From positions 1 through 40,918 of the forward strand of contig CANFOQ010000022.1 of the NCBI GenBank assembly GCA_947448745.1: 40,918 nucleotides of DNA, written 5' to 3'. Within the stretch, counting starts at the first letter, position 1; every line of letters starts with the position of its first letter. The notes beneath the pieces were generated by a model that was given only the letters and a program-made list of their open reading frames with translations, searched no databases and was not told the DNA's origin. A program made the position numbers and the translations under genes. Below, piece by piece: positions 1 to 9,161 of the stretch. Source of the DNA: Comamonadaceae bacterium. Lineage in GTDB: Bacteria; Pseudomonadota; Gammaproteobacteria; Burkholderiales; Burkholderiaceae_C.

Positions 1-237
1 CCCATGTGCGGTTTTTCGGGCCGCGCCATCCAGCTGCTCAAAGCCAGCGGCGTGGACACCAAAACCCTCACCACCATCAATGTGCTGGACGACGCCGAGA
101 TTCGCCAAGGCATCAAGGAATACAGCAACTGGCCCACCATCCCGCAGCTTTATGTCAAGGGTGAATTCATCGGCGGCTCGGACATCATGACCGAGATGTA
201 TGAAAGTGGCGAACTGCCCAAGGTGCTGGGCGCTTGA
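1..237 (+). CDS. grxD: Monothiol glutaredoxin, Grx4/GrxD family (5' end outside window)
   Basis: The reading frame is open at the left edge and ends with TGA at 235-237; the true start lies outside the window. The visible 78 residues start at Pro-Met followed by CGFS, the single-cysteine active site of monothiol glutaredoxins. They continue with the WPTIPQLY and GGSDI segments that form the glutathione site and the [2Fe-2S] ligand environment. Family knowledge: such proteins carry Fe-S clusters with a BolA-type partner and work in Fe-S trafficking and iron sensing in the cytosol. About 25-30 N-terminal residues are missing compared with the usual 100-110. The Met after Pro is not a likely start because it lies directly before the active-site Cys. 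Confidence 0.93.
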   Translation, partial: PMCGFSGRAIQLLKASGVDTKTLTTINVLDDAEIRQGIKEYSNWPTIPQLYVKGEFIGGSDIMTEMYESGELPKVLGA

Positions 238-266
238 TGCGTCTGGCCCAGCCAGGCGTTTGAAGT

Positions 267-878
267 TCAGGGCTGCCAGCGGCGCTGGGCAGCCAACACC
301 GCCCGCGGATAGGCCAACTGGCCCCGGCTGCCGTTGTAGCGGCCCAAGGCCATGTGCACATCGCCCTGCTCTATTGACAAATAGTGGCGCAAGATGACGC
401 AACCAAATCGCATATTGGCCTGCCACTGAAACAACACCGAGGCGTCCCCCGTGCCCAACTGGCGGGTCCAAAACGGCATCACCTGCATCGCGCCCCGCGC
501 CCCGGCGCTGCTGATGGCGAACTTCCTGAAGCCACTTTCCACCTCGATCAAACCCAGCACCAGCGCGGGTTCCAGCGCCGCGCGTTGGCTTTCATACCAA
601 ACGGTTTGCAAAAACGCCAACTGCAATTCGGGCGAGGCCAGCTCGGGCAAGCGCCATTGGCCTTGTTTGTTTTGCAGCCTTCTGGCCAGCTGGGATTGGG
701 CGTGCGCCAGCCACTGCTGAAAGGCCTGTTCGTCTTGCGGCGTGGGCAAATACGGCGTGGGCGGCGGCAAATCGGCCACGGCAGAAGACATGGCGATGCG
801 CACCGAATCTGCCAAGTGCTCTTCGCGCTGGGGGCCAGCAAATGCTGAAACCACGCTCAAACAAAGCAGCGAAATCAT
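267..878 (-). CDS. Small periplasmic lytic transglycosylase (SLT domain)
   Basis: A 203-residue protein starting at ATG 878 with a hydrophobic signal sequence (MISLLCLSVVSAFAG). The SLT domain fills the C-terminal half: the catalytic Glu is at about residue 114 in IEVESGF, followed by GARGAMQVMP (126-135) and ALGRYNGS (177-184). Such enzymes cleave the MurNAc-GlcNAc bond of peptidoglycan, giving 1,6-anhydro ends, in the periplasm. An upstream in-frame start at 1019 would overlap the whole 3' end of the PIN toxin gene and lacks a signal peptide, so the 878 start is preferred; GAAAAGAT just upstream may serve as ribosome site. The gene starts 16 bases after the vapC stop, so it may be co-transcribed with the toxin-antitoxin pair, an unusual arrangement. 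Confidence 0.85.
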   Translation of the reverse strand: MISLLCLSVVSAFAGPQREEHLADSVRIAMSSAVADLPPPTPYLPTPQDEQAFQQWLAHAQSQLARRLQNKQGQWRLPELASPELQLAFLQTVWYESQRAALEPALVLGLIEVESGFRKFAISSAGARGAMQVMPFWTRQLGTGDASVLFQWQANMRFGCVILRHYLSIEQGDVHMALGRYNGSRGQLAYPRAVLAAQRRWQP

Positions 879-894
879 TAATCTTTTCAAATCG

Positions 895-1308
895 TCAAGC
901 ACCGCTGAACTTGAAAGGGTTGAAACAATCCACACCCAAGACTTCAAAGTCTGCGGTATTTCTTGTGACCATCTGTAAGCCATGAACCCGCGCTGTGGCT
1001 GCCAGCAAGGCGTCTTCACTCAAGGTATGGGAACGCTTTTGCATCATCCGAGCCCATTCGCGCATGACCACGGCGTCTAAGGTCAACACTTCCAAAGAAT
1101 CTGCCAGCTGATCCAGCCAAAGTTCCATGCATTGCGCCTTGGCTGTATCTTGTCGGCGGGTGATTTCGATACCGCGCTGAATTTCACCCAAGCTAAAAGA
1201 CGATAAAAACAAGGTTTGCTCATCGACGGATGCCAACCAAGCCAACACCGCGCCATGCGGTTTTGGTCTGCGCAGCTCGGAAACCACATTGGTGTCGAGC
1301 AAGTACAA
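895..1308 (-). CDS. vapC: VapC/FitB-like PIN-domain toxin
   Basis: A 137-residue PIN-domain protein. It has the N-terminal LLDTNVVSE with Asp5, then Glu42 (LGEIQRG), Asp99 (SEDALLAATA) and Asp120 in VTRNTADF, which are the acidic metal-binding positions of VapC RNases. The start is a TTG at 1306-1308 directly before the conserved core, three bases after the antitoxin stop, so the two are translationally coupled. Family knowledge: VapC toxins are Mg-dependent RNases, often cutting tRNA or rRNA, held inactive by the cognate antitoxin. All four acidic positions are present, so the toxin looks active. It could equally be named FitB-like. The lytic transglycosylase follows closely downstream. Confidence 0.88.
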   Translation of the reverse strand: MYLLDTNVVSELRRPKPHGAVLAWLASVDEQTLFLSSFSLGEIQRGIEITRRQDTAKAQCMELWLDQLADSLEVLTLDAVVMREWARMMQKRSHTLSEDALLAATARVHGLQMVTRNTADFEVLGVDCFNPFKFSGA

Positions 1309-1311
1309 GCT

Positions 1312-1575
1312 TTACGCCCAGGCCACGGCAGGTCGGTGCTGATCTGCCCCGCGCTCTGGCAAAACCAATTCGGCTCGTCCTTCGTCGGACATGAGCAAGG
1401 CTTTCAAGCTGGGGCGAACTGTTGATTGCATGCGACGCCACTGTGCCACCGGGACCAACACCGCTGTCGCTGCGCCACGCTTGGTCACCATTTGCGGCCC
1501 TTGGGCCAAACAGGTGTCCAGTAATTCGCTGAATCGGGCCTTGGCATCTTGCACGGGCCATGTGGGTAAGTTCAT
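1312..1575 (-). CDS. Phd/YefM-type antitoxin of the PIN toxin
   Basis: An 87-residue protein. The N-terminus PVQDAKARFSELLDTC followed by GPQMVTKRGAATAVLVP is the Phd/YefM fold, where antitoxins bind operator DNA as dimers. The C-terminal 35 residues, poorly conserved, would wrap the toxin. The start at ATG 1575 is chosen over the ATG four codons upstream (1587) because GGAGG lies 6 bases before it. The antitoxin is first in the pair and the toxin begins 3 bases after its stop, the usual order for vapBC-like modules. An inverted repeat 19 bases upstream is a candidate autoregulatory operator. Confidence 0.88.
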   Translation of the reverse strand: MNLPTWPVQDAKARFSELLDTCLAQGPQMVTKRGAATAVLVPVAQWRRMQSTVRPSLKALLMSDEGRAELVLPERGADQHRPAVAWA

Positions 1576-1593
1576 AGAAGCCTCCATCTGACT

Positions 1594-1609
1594 AACTAGC
1601 TGACTAGTT
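1594..1609. promoter_or_regulatory. Candidate antitoxin operator (inverted repeat)
   Basis: Six-base arms AACTAG (1594-1599) and CTAGTT (1604-1609) are separated by CTGA. The repeat is perfect and lies 19-34 bases upstream of the antitoxin ATG, where Phd/YefM dimers usually bind to repress their own operon. Role inferred from position and symmetry only. Confidence 0.5.
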
Positions 1610-1712
1610 TAAACAAAGATCGGTTGAATCTATAAGCGTGGAAACACTCCATTGCTTGTGTTTTATTGACATAGACGCTTGCCTGGCCAAATATGAGCCA
1701 AGCGTTTTTCAA

Positions 1713-1736
1713 AATAATTGGAAACTGACCCCCATT
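1713..1736 (+). repeat. Direct repeat copy 1 (AATTGGAA-CTGACCCCC type)
   Basis: Reads AATAATTGGAAACTGACCCC followed by CATT. A near-identical copy starts 188 bases downstream at 1901 with one base changed (A to T in the middle). Short repeats with a TGACCCCC core occur near transposase or toxin-antitoxin remnants in proteobacteria as far as I recall, but I cannot name the element. Confidence 0.55.
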
Positions 1737-1749
1737 TTTCGACCGATCG

Positions 1750-1788
1750 TGATACAAGTTTTCAGCAAAACGCTGAATTTATGTATCA
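1750..1788. promoter_or_regulatory. 39-base inverted repeat, candidate operator or hairpin
   Basis: Outer arms TGATACA (1750-1756) and TGTATCA (1782-1788) and inner arms TTCAGC (1761-1766) and GCTGAA (1772-1777) are all perfectly symmetric about one centre at 1769. The four-base steps between arms and a five-base centre AAAAC are not paired. Two-tier symmetry of this kind suggests a repressor site for two dimers. It precedes the 30-codon frame at 1813. Confidence 0.45.
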
Positions 1789-1812
1789 TAAAAACGGCTG
1801 CAAGCCCCGCCC

Positions 1813-1905
1813 ATGCTGACCACCCCCTCAAAACAGGGCATTTTGAGGCCATCCAAAAAACAGCTTGAAATCCAGCGCCTGGGAGCCTGGCAGTTGATCG
1901 AATAA
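1813..1905 (+). pseudogene. 30-codon remnant frame, truncated at the repeat
   Basis: ATG at 1813 opens a 30-residue frame (MLTTPSKQGILRPSKKQLEI and 10 more residues) that runs straight into the second direct repeat and stops there with TAA. It has the charged look of the N-terminus of a regulator or antitoxin, and an operator-like inverted repeat lies upstream. I do not recognise the family. It is probably the 5' end of a gene cut off by the event that left the repeat. Confidence 0.3.
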
Positions 1906-1924
1906 TTGGAATCTGACCCCCATT
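1901..1924 (+). repeat. Direct repeat copy 2, overlapping the proS stop
   Basis: Reads AATAATTGGAATCTGACCCC followed by CATT. Its last two bases fall inside the proS stop codon (1923-1925), so the element end abuts or even supplies that stop. Confidence 0.55.
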
Positions 1925-3665
1925 ACCCCAACTTGGCCTTCAACATCCCCGCCACCTCCGCCAACGCCCACTTGCTAGCCTCGGCATCGCGGCGGTGCTG
2001 GTATTCCACCAAGCCTTCTTTCAGGCCACGGTCGCCGATGGTGACGCGGTGCGGCACGCCAATCAGTTCCCAGTCGGCGAACATGGCACCGGGGCGCTCG
2101 CCACGGTCGTCCAAGATCACGTCCACGCCAGCGGCCAGCAGGTCGCCGTACAACTGCTCGGCGGCAGCTTTCACCTCGGGGCTGCGGTCGGCACCGATGG
2201 GGCAGACCACCACGGTGAACGGCGCCAAAGCGTCCGGCCAGATGATGCCCTTGGCGTCATGGTTTTGCTCGATGGCGGCCGCCGGCAAGCGGGTGATGCC
2301 GATGCCGTAGCAGCCCATCTCGAAGGGTTTGGGTTTGCCATCTTCGTCCAAAAACGTGGCGTTCATGGCCTGGCTGTACTTGGTGCCAAGGTAAAAAATG
2401 TGACCGACTTCAATGCCGCGCTCGATGGCCAACACGCCTTGGCCGTCGGGCGAGGCGTCGCCAGCCACGACGTTGCGGATGTCGGCCACGAGGTCGGGTT
2501 CGGGCAGGTCGCGGCCCCAATTCACGCCGGTCATGTGGAAGTCTTCGGCGTTGGCGCCGCAGACCCAGTCGGCCATCACGGCCACTTCCAAGTCGGCCAC
2601 CACCTTCAGGGATTGCACCAAATTCAAGGGGCCCAAGTAGCCGGGTTTGCAGCCAAAGTGCGTGTCAATTTCGGCCAAGCTGGCAAAGCGAAAGCCTTTG
2701 TCAAAGCCGGGCAACTTGCCCACCTTCACCTCGTTCATGTCGTGGTCGCCGCGCACCAGCAGCAGCCACACCTGTGATTTGACGACAACATCCTCGCTAT
2801 TGAGCTCATCTGTCGCCAAAACCAGCGATTTGACGGTTTGGGTGAGTGGCAAGCCCAGCAGCACGGCCACATCGGCGCAGGTGCTTTTGCCAGGCGTGGG
2901 CGTTTTGGCCAGGGCTTGGGCCGCAGCTGGGCGCGGCTGGCTTGGTGCCAGCGCCTGCGCTTTTTCCATGTTGGCGGCGTAGTCGCTGCTGGGGCAATAG
3001 ACGATGGCGTCTTCGCCGGTGGCGGCCATCACCTGAAATTCTTCGGACAAGTCACCGCCAATGGCACCGCTGTCGGCGGCCACGGCGCGGTATTGCAAGC
3101 CAAAGCGGTCGAAGATGCGGCGGTAAGCCTGCGCCATGTTTTGGTAGCTGACCTGGGCGGCCGCGCTGGTGCGGTCAAAGCTGTAGGCGTCTTTCATGAT
3201 GAACTCGCGGCCCCGCATCAGGCCAAAGCGGGGGCGGCGTTCGTCACGGAATTTGGTTTGAATTTGGTAGAAATTTTTCGGCAGCTGCTTGTAGCTGCGC
3301 AGTTCTTGGCGGGCGATGTCGGTCACCACTTCTTCGCTGGTGGGCTGGATCACGAAGTCGCGGCCGTGGCGGTCTTTGATGCGCAGCAGCTCGGGGCCCA
3401 TTTTTTCAAAGCGTCCGGTTTCTTGCCAGAGCTCGGCGGGTTGCACCACCGGCATGGTCAGCTCAACCGCCATGGCGCGGTTCATTTCCTCGCGCACGAT
3501 GGCCTCCACCTTGCGAATGACCCGCAAGCCCATGGGCATGTAGGTGTAGATGCCGGCACCCAGTTTTTTGATCATGCCCGCACGCATCATCAGCTGGTGG
3601 CTGGCGACTTCGGCGTCGGCGGGGGCTTCTTTGAGGGTGGAGATGAGGAACTGTGAGGCTTTCAT
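1923..3665 (-). CDS. proS: Prolyl-tRNA synthetase (bacterial type with editing insertion)
   Basis: A 580-residue class II aminoacyl-tRNA synthetase that charges tRNA-Pro with proline in the cytosol. The N-terminus ([15 protein letters not shown]) is typical of the family. The catalytic core shows motif 2 ([21 protein letters not shown], near residue 140-160) and motif 3 in [12 protein letters not shown]. Between them, about residues 225-400, lies the YbaK-like INS domain that clears mischarged Ala-tRNA-Pro, and the C-terminus is an anticodon-binding domain. Length matches bacterial-type ProRS. It is divergent from rppH with a 107-base gap. Its stop codon touches the direct repeat at 1901-1924. 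Confidence 0.97.
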   Translation of the reverse strand: MKASQFLISTLKEAPADAEVASHQLMMRAGMIKKLGAGIYTYMPMGLRVIRKVEAIVREEMNRAMAVELTMPVVQPAELWQETGRFEKMGPELLRIKDRHGRDFVIQPTSEEVVTDIARQELRSYKQLPKNFYQIQTKFRDERRPRFGLMRGREFIMKDAYSFDRTSAAAQVSYQNMAQAYRRIFDRFGLQYRAVAADSGAIGGDLSEEFQVMAATGEDAIVYCPSSDYAANMEKAQALAPSQPRPAAAQALAKTPTPGKSTCADVAVLLGLPLTQTVKSLVLATDELNSEDVVVKSQVWLLLVRGDHDMNEVKVGKLPGFDKGFRFASLAEIDTHFGCKPGYLGPLNLVQSLKVVADLEVAVMADWVCGANAEDFHMTGVNWGRDLPEPDLVADIRNVVAGDASPDGQGVLAIERGIEVGHIFYLGTKYSQAMNATFLDEDGKPKPFEMGCYGIGITRLPAAAIEQNHDAKGIIWPDALAPFTVVVCPIGADRSPEVKAAAEQLYGDLLAAGVDVILDDRGERPGAMFADWELIGVPHRVTIGDRGLKEGLVEYQHRRDAEASKWALAEVAGMLKAKLG

Positions 3666-3715
3666 GCGCTGGTGTTTGGTCGCTCAGGACCCGAGAAAAA
3701 CGTGGGTTGCGCCTC

Positions 3716-3743
3716 TTGATGACAGCCGCTTGCTGTGCATAAT
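3716..3743 (+). promoter_or_regulatory. Putative sigma-70 promoter of rppH
   Basis: TTGATG (3716-3721) and CATAAT (3738-3743) are separated by 16 bases and lie 30 bases before the rppH start, giving a leader of about 23 bases. The boxes match the consensus 4/6 and 5/6. Confidence 0.5.
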
Positions 3744-3772
3744 GGCTTCAGTTGAAATTTTGAGGTTTGATT

Positions 3773-4339
3773 ATGCTTGACCGGGACGGCTTTCGGCCCA
3801 ACGTCGGCATCATTTTGCTCAACCAAAAAAACCAGGTTTTTTGGGGCAAGCGCATCCGAACCCACAGTTGGCAGTTCCCCCAGGGTGGCATCGATCGCGG
3901 TGAAACACCCGAGCAAGCGATGTTCAGGGAATTGCAAGAAGAAGTGGGGCTGTTGTCGGAGCATGTGCGCGTCGTCGCCCGAACCCGGGACTGGTTGCGC
4001 TATGAGGTGCCAGACCGTTACATCCGCAGGGATGCACGCGGCCATTACAAAGGGCAAAAGCAGATTTGGTTTTTGTTGCAGCTCGTGGTGCCCGACCACG
4101 CCTTGAATTTGCGTGCCAGCACCCACCCCGAGTTTGACGCCTGGCGCTGGAACAACTACTGGGTGCCCTTGGAATCGGTGGTGGAGTTCAAACGCGGCGT
4201 CTATGAAATGGCGCTCACAGAGCTGTCGCGGTTTTTGCCGCGCCAAGAACCTCGAACGCGTTTTTTGCGCCAAGGCACCCGGGGCAATCACCCTGAGCCA
4301 TTGGAAGCAGACAAGCCGGCCGCTTCGGACGCCAACTGA
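3773..4339 (+). CDS. rppH: RNA pyrophosphohydrolase RppH (Nudix)
   Basis: A 188-residue Nudix hydrolase that removes pyrophosphate from the 5' end of primary transcripts and so starts RNase E-dependent mRNA decay. It opens with [17 protein letters not shown], diagnostic of RppH. The Nudix box spans residues 38-60 ([20 protein letters not shown] then VGL) with the metal-binding RELQEE. WQFPQGG before it and [16 protein letters not shown] after it are RppH signatures. The ATG at 3773 is chosen because GAGG lies 7 bases upstream; a TTG two codons earlier is possible. The C-terminal 30 residues are basic and disordered-looking. It converges with proB. Confidence 0.95.
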   Translation: MLDRDGFRPNVGIILLNQKNQVFWGKRIRTHSWQFPQGGIDRGETPEQAMFRELQEEVGLLSEHVRVVARTRDWLRYEVPDRYIRRDARGHYKGQKQIWFLLQLVVPDHALNLRASTHPEFDAWRWNNYWVPLESVVEFKRGVYEMALTELSRFLPRQEPRTRFLRQGTRGNHPEPLEADKPAASDAN

Positions 4340-4349
4340 GCGAGTGGGT

Positions 4350-4395
4350 TTGAAGTTTTGATGCTGATTCAAAGCACCTGCTTTCGCGGCAAACT

Positions 4396-4399
<4 letters not shown>
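4350..4399. terminator. Inverted repeat between convergent rppH and proB
   Basis: Arms TTGAAGTTT (4350-4358) and AAACTTCAA (4391-4399) are perfectly complementary. Inside them AAAGCA-CC-TGCTTT forms a second small stem. The right arm overlaps the proB stop. There is no clear U tract, so this may be a bidirectional transcription barrier or an mRNA 3' end stabiliser. Confidence 0.35.
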
Positions 4400-6631
<2,232 letters not shown>

Positions 6632-6633
6632 TT

Positions 6634-6663
6634 AAAGAGAAAAGCCCCGACAGGCGGGGCTTT
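6634..6663 (-). terminator. Intrinsic terminator or attenuator between rpmA and obg
   Basis: On the minus strand the stem AAAGCCCC-(7 bases)-GGGGCTTT (6663 to 6641) is followed by TTCTCTTT. An 8-bp perfect GC-rich stem with a U-rich tail is a good intrinsic terminator, placed after rpmA and before the obg start. It would separate high ribosomal-protein expression from obg-proB. Confidence 0.75.
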
Positions 6664-6682
6664 CCGTGGGGTCGGGTGAACC

Positions 6683-6940
6683 TCAGACAGGTGTCACATT
6701 GACCAGGTGCTTGTTCAAAGCGCCTTTGATAGAGAAGGACACATGGCCTTCAACCAAAGCGAACAAAGTGTGGTCTTTGCCGATGCCGACATTGGTGCCA
6801 GGGTGGAACTTGGTGCCACGTTGACGAACAATGATGGCGCCGGCCGTGATGTGCTCACCGCCAAAGGCTTTCACACCCAGCATTTTGGGGTTGGAGTCGC
6901 GGCCGTTTCGCGTGGAACCGCCGCCTTTTTTCTGTGCCAT
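6683..6940 (-). CDS. rpmA: 50S ribosomal protein L27
   Basis: An 85-residue protein of the large subunit whose N-terminus reaches the peptidyl transferase centre. It shows [28 protein letters not shown] and [10 protein letters not shown]-like ([16 protein letters not shown]) signatures. There is no N-terminal leader to be removed. AAGGAG lies 10 bases before the ATG. It follows rplU by 12 bases, the universal bacterial order. Confidence 0.98.
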   Translation of the reverse strand: MAQKKGGGSTRNGRDSNPKMLGVKAFGGEHITAGAIIVRQRGTKFHPGTNVGIGKDHTLFALVEGHVSFSIKGALNKHLVNVTPV

Positions 6941-6952
6941 GGTGCTAGCTCC

Positions 6953-7264
6953 TTAGGCTTGAATGGAGGCGATCTGCAGTTCTGTGAACTGTTGGCGATG
7001 GCCTTGACGTTTTTGATAATGCTTGCGACGGCGCATTTTGAAAATGCGCACTTTGTCGTGCTTGCCGTGGGCCACGACCATGGCCTTGACAGATGCACCG
7101 GACACCAAGGGTGTGCCGACCTTGAGTTCAGCGCCGTTACCGACAGCCAAAACCTGGTCAATCACGATTTCTTGGCCAACGTCCGCAGCGATCTGTTCTA
7201 CTTTGATTTTTTCGCCGGTTGACACGCGATACTGCTTGCCACCAGTTTTTATGACTGCGTACAT
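6953..7264 (-). CDS. rplU: 50S ribosomal protein L21
   Basis: A 103-residue large-subunit protein beginning [20 protein letters not shown], the family signature, and ending with the basic [16 protein letters not shown] segment that binds 23S rRNA. It is the first gene of rplU-rpmA-obg-proB. An extended -10 promoter lies about 60 bases upstream, and a 7-bp hairpin sits at the start of the predicted leader. It is divergent from ispB. Confidence 0.98.
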   Translation of the reverse strand: MYAVIKTGGKQYRVSTGEKIKVEQIAADVGQEIVIDQVLAVGNGAELKVGTPLVSGASVKAMVVAHGKHDKVRIFKMRRRKHYQKRQGHRQQFTELQIASIQA

Positions 7265-7293
7265 ACGAACCTCTGAAAGATAGACTCTTCATT

Positions 7294-7319
7294 GCTCTGC
7301 CAACGGATTTCAGCAGAGC
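7294..7319 (-). promoter_or_regulatory. Stem-loop at the start of the rplU leader
   Basis: GCTCTGC and GCAGAGC (7319-7313 and 7300-7294 on the minus strand) form a perfect 7-bp stem with a 12-base loop at the predicted 5' end of the rplU mRNA. It could be a leader for autoregulation or a 5' protective hairpin. Function inferred only. Confidence 0.35.
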
Positions 7320-7324
7320 CGAAC

Positions 7325-7333
7325 ATTTTAGCA
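7325..7333 (-). promoter_or_regulatory. Extended -10 promoter of the rplU operon
   Basis: On the minus strand TGCTAAAAT is an extended -10 element located about 60 bases before the rplU ATG. No good -35 is visible at the right distance, which is compatible with an extended -10 promoter. Confidence 0.45.
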
Positions 7334-7383
7334 CGCCAAACCGGATTTGAGCCTTTTCGACCCAATTCAGTCATTTGGCTCCC

Positions 7384-7389
7384 TATAAT
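7384..7389 (+). promoter_or_regulatory. -10 box of ispB
   Basis: A perfect TATAAT lies 26 bases before the preferred ispB start (TTG 7416). The -35 region is weak. A transcript would start near 7396. Confidence 0.5.
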
Positions 7390-7415
7390 TCGTGGCTCCA
7401 GAGAGAAAAATCACC

Positions 7416-8402
7416 TTGTCCACCCCAGATTCCTCATCCTCAAAGGCCTTTTCGGGCTTGATCGGCATGGACATGCTGTCGGTCGACGGTCTGATCAACA
7501 GCCGCCTGTCTTCGGGCGTGCCCCTGGTGGGCCAGGTGGCCGAGCACATCATCATGGCCGGTGGCAAGCGCTTGCGCCCGGTGTTGCTGCTGCTGATGGC
7601 CGGCGCTTTGGGCTACAAAGGCACGGACCACCACAAACTGGCCGCCGTCATCGAGTTCATCCATACCGCCACCTTGCTGCACGACGATGTGGTGGACGAC
7701 TCCAATTTGCGCCGGGGCCGCCCCACCGCCAATGCCATGTTTGGCAACCCTGCCAGCGTCTTGGTGGGCGACTTTTTATATTCCCGCGCTTTCCAGATGA
7801 TGGTCGAGTGCCAAAACCTGCGCATCCTGGACATCGTGGCCGAGGCCACCAATGTGATCGCCGAAGGCGAAGTGATGCAACTCATGAACATGCACGACGC
7901 CTCGCTCGATGTGGACGGCTATTTGCGCGTCATCCGCTCGAAAACCGCCAAATTGTTTGAAGCCAGCACCCGCTTGCCTGCTGTCCTGACCCACAGTTCA
8001 ACGGCTGTGGAAACCGCCTGCGCCCAATACGGCCAAGCTTTGGGCACGGCCTTCCAAGTGATTGACGATGTGCTGGACTATGACGGTGACGCCGCCTTGA
8101 TGGGCAAAAACCTGGGCGACGATTTGCGCGAAGGCAAGGCCACGCTGCCCCTGATTGTGGCCATGCAACGCGGCAACCCCGCCCAATGCGCGTTGGTGAA
8201 ACACGCGATTGAGCAAGGTGAAGTGCAAGCCTTGGCGGATATTGTGCAAATCGTGCGGGAAACGGGTGCCATGCAAGCCACCCGGGAAGCGGCCTCTGCT
8301 GAGGCGCAATTGGCCTTGAACGCGCTGAGTGCCTTGCCTGAAAGTCTTTATAAGGACTCTTTGAGTGATTTGGCTGCGCAATTGTTAGAAAGACAAAACT
8401 AA
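7416..8402 (+). CDS. ispB: Octaprenyl diphosphate synthase (polyprenyl synthetase)
   Basis: About 328 residues, making the C40 isoprenoid side chain of ubiquinone from IPP and FPP. Both Asp-rich motifs are present: DDVVDD followed by RRGRPTAN (first) and QVIDDVLDYDGD (second). The GKRLRP motif that binds IPP is near residue 50. The start is uncertain. GTG at 7392 lies only 3 bases after a perfect TATAAT box, so it would be at or before the transcript start; TTG at 7416 with GAGAG upstream is more plausible. It is divergent from rplU, as in many betaproteobacteria. Confidence 0.94.
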   Translation: MSTPDSSSSKAFSGLIGMDMLSVDGLINSRLSSGVPLVGQVAEHIIMAGGKRLRPVLLLLMAGALGYKGTDHHKLAAVIEFIHTATLLHDDVVDDSNLRRGRPTANAMFGNPASVLVGDFLYSRAFQMMVECQNLRILDIVAEATNVIAEGEVMQLMNMHDASLDVDGYLRVIRSKTAKLFEASTRLPAVLTHSSTAVETACAQYGQALGTAFQVIDDVLDYDGDAALMGKNLGDDLREGKATLPLIVAMQRGNPAQCALVKHAIEQGEVQALADIVQIVRETGAMQATREAASAEAQLALNALSALPESLYKDSLSDLAAQLLERQN

Positions 8403-8408
8403 CAGATA

Positions 8409-8669
8409 TTATTCTTCGACTGGTTTTGGCTTGGTAGGCCTGTAAGTTACTTCACGCTGGAGCTTGACAACCTTGAACATACAGTCACGTCGTACTTCAC
8501 CGTTGTTTATTTTTTCACAATAAGTGCTGCTGCCTGCATAGCTTGCCAAGCAAAAATGCTTCTTGTCTTTGTCATCAATTTTGATGCACTCAGCCATATC
8601 ACCTGCAAAAGCTGAACCTGAGATCATGCTCAAGGCACAAAAGGCCAAAGTAATAAATTTGTTGAGCAT
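8409..8669 (-). CDS. Small exported Cys-containing protein, unknown
   Basis: An 86-residue protein with a clear signal peptide (MLNKFITLAFCALSMISGSAFA, cut after AFA). The mature part of about 64 residues has four Cys (AECIK, HFCLA, TYCEK, RDCMF) that could form two disulfides, and a basic, Pro-rich tail ending KPKPVEE. I do not recognise the family. It follows the other small exported protein (8683-8925) by 13 bases, so the two likely form an operon. It is convergent with ispB with only six bases between. The segment is more AT-rich than its surroundings. Confidence 0.7.
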   Translation of the reverse strand: MLNKFITLAFCALSMISGSAFAGDMAECIKIDDKDKKHFCLASYAGSSTYCEKINNGEVRRDCMFKVVKLQREVTYRPTKPKPVEE

Positions 8670-8682
8670 GTCGATATTCTTC

Positions 8683-8925
8683 TTAATCCAATAGGAATTT
8701 TTTGGTTTCTTGGAGTAATTTCAAGGCTTCGTCTTCTTTGCCAGCCTTGAATAGTTTTTCGCCTTCTTCGCGCATGACTTTGGCTTTTTCAACATCGTCA
8801 CCGGTACGTTTGGTTTTTAAAAAAGCCACGTCCACATACTTCATTTCGCATGGAACTGGTCCTGCACAATGAGCAAAAGCTACAGAATTGGTAAAAATGG
8901 CGAACGCCAACAAAAAACGCTTCAT
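8683..8925 (-). CDS. Small exported protein, unknown
   Basis: An 80-residue protein with a signal peptide (MKRFLLAFAIFTNSVAFA). The mature 60 residues carry two Cys close to the N-terminus (HCAGPVPC) and then a charged, helix-forming stretch rich in Lys and Glu (EKAKVMREEGEKLFKAGKED). The last part resembles a single tetratricopeptide-like helix pair. Function unknown. It is first in a two-gene unit with 8409-8669 and lies between ispB and a broken tRNA-Pro, where other betaproteobacteria usually have the intact tRNA gene. Confidence 0.65.
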   Translation of the reverse strand: MKRFLLAFAIFTNSVAFAHCAGPVPCEMKYVDVAFLKTKRTGDDVEKAKVMREEGEKLFKAGKEDEALKLLQETKKFLLD

Positions 8926-9095
8926 GATTTGCTTGAAATGTCGATTAGTGTGTATTCAAAGATTTGATCTTACTACCCCTCTTCAATGAGATCAAGTGGG
9001 TAAACCTGAAAACATCACGGCGTTTTATAAAATTTTAGTATTAAATAGTAAGATGTATTTTGGCGTGACTTCAGCAGCATGTTCTTGGTGACTAA

Positions 9096-9148
9096 GCGCT
9101 ACGTTCGGGACGTAGAGACCGGAGGTTCGAATCCTCTCACCCCGACCA
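9096..9148 (+). pseudogene. 3' fragment of tRNA-Pro(CGG)
   Basis: The sequence has the anticodon arm CTACG-TTCGGGA-CGTAG (9099-9115, anticodon CGG at 9106-9108), a T arm GGAGG-TTCGAAT-CCTCT (9121-9137), the 3' acceptor strand CACCCCG (9138-9144), A and CCA (9146-9148). The matching 5' acceptor strand CGGGGTG and a normal D arm are absent upstream; the best candidate, TGGCGTG at 9061, has 5/7 matches but gives a D region about 11 bases too long. So this looks like a tRNA gene whose 5' 25-30 bases were replaced, as at the far junction of a tRNA-targeted integration. Less likely it is a very odd tRNA. Confidence 0.7.
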
Positions 9149-9161
9149 TTTTTTCATTACG

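Larger units (their letters stand above)
1591..1922. other. Gene-poor scar between the TA pair and proS
   Basis: This 332-base stretch has no complete gene that I recognise. It holds the TA operator, two direct copies of a 22-25-base repeat (near 1713 and 1901), a symmetric 39-base inverted repeat between them and a 30-codon open frame. The second repeat runs into the stop codon of proS. It looks like the remnant of a small inserted element or a truncated operon. Confidence 0.5.

Noticed and set aside
1995-3656. Long plus-strand frames opposite proS
   Set aside because: Shadows of the prolyl-tRNA synthetase gene.
9061-9148. tRNA-Pro with an intron or odd D arm
   Set aside because: TGGCGTG at 9061 matches the expected acceptor strand at only 5 of 7 places and the D region would be 11 bases too long with no D stem; a truncated gene is simpler.
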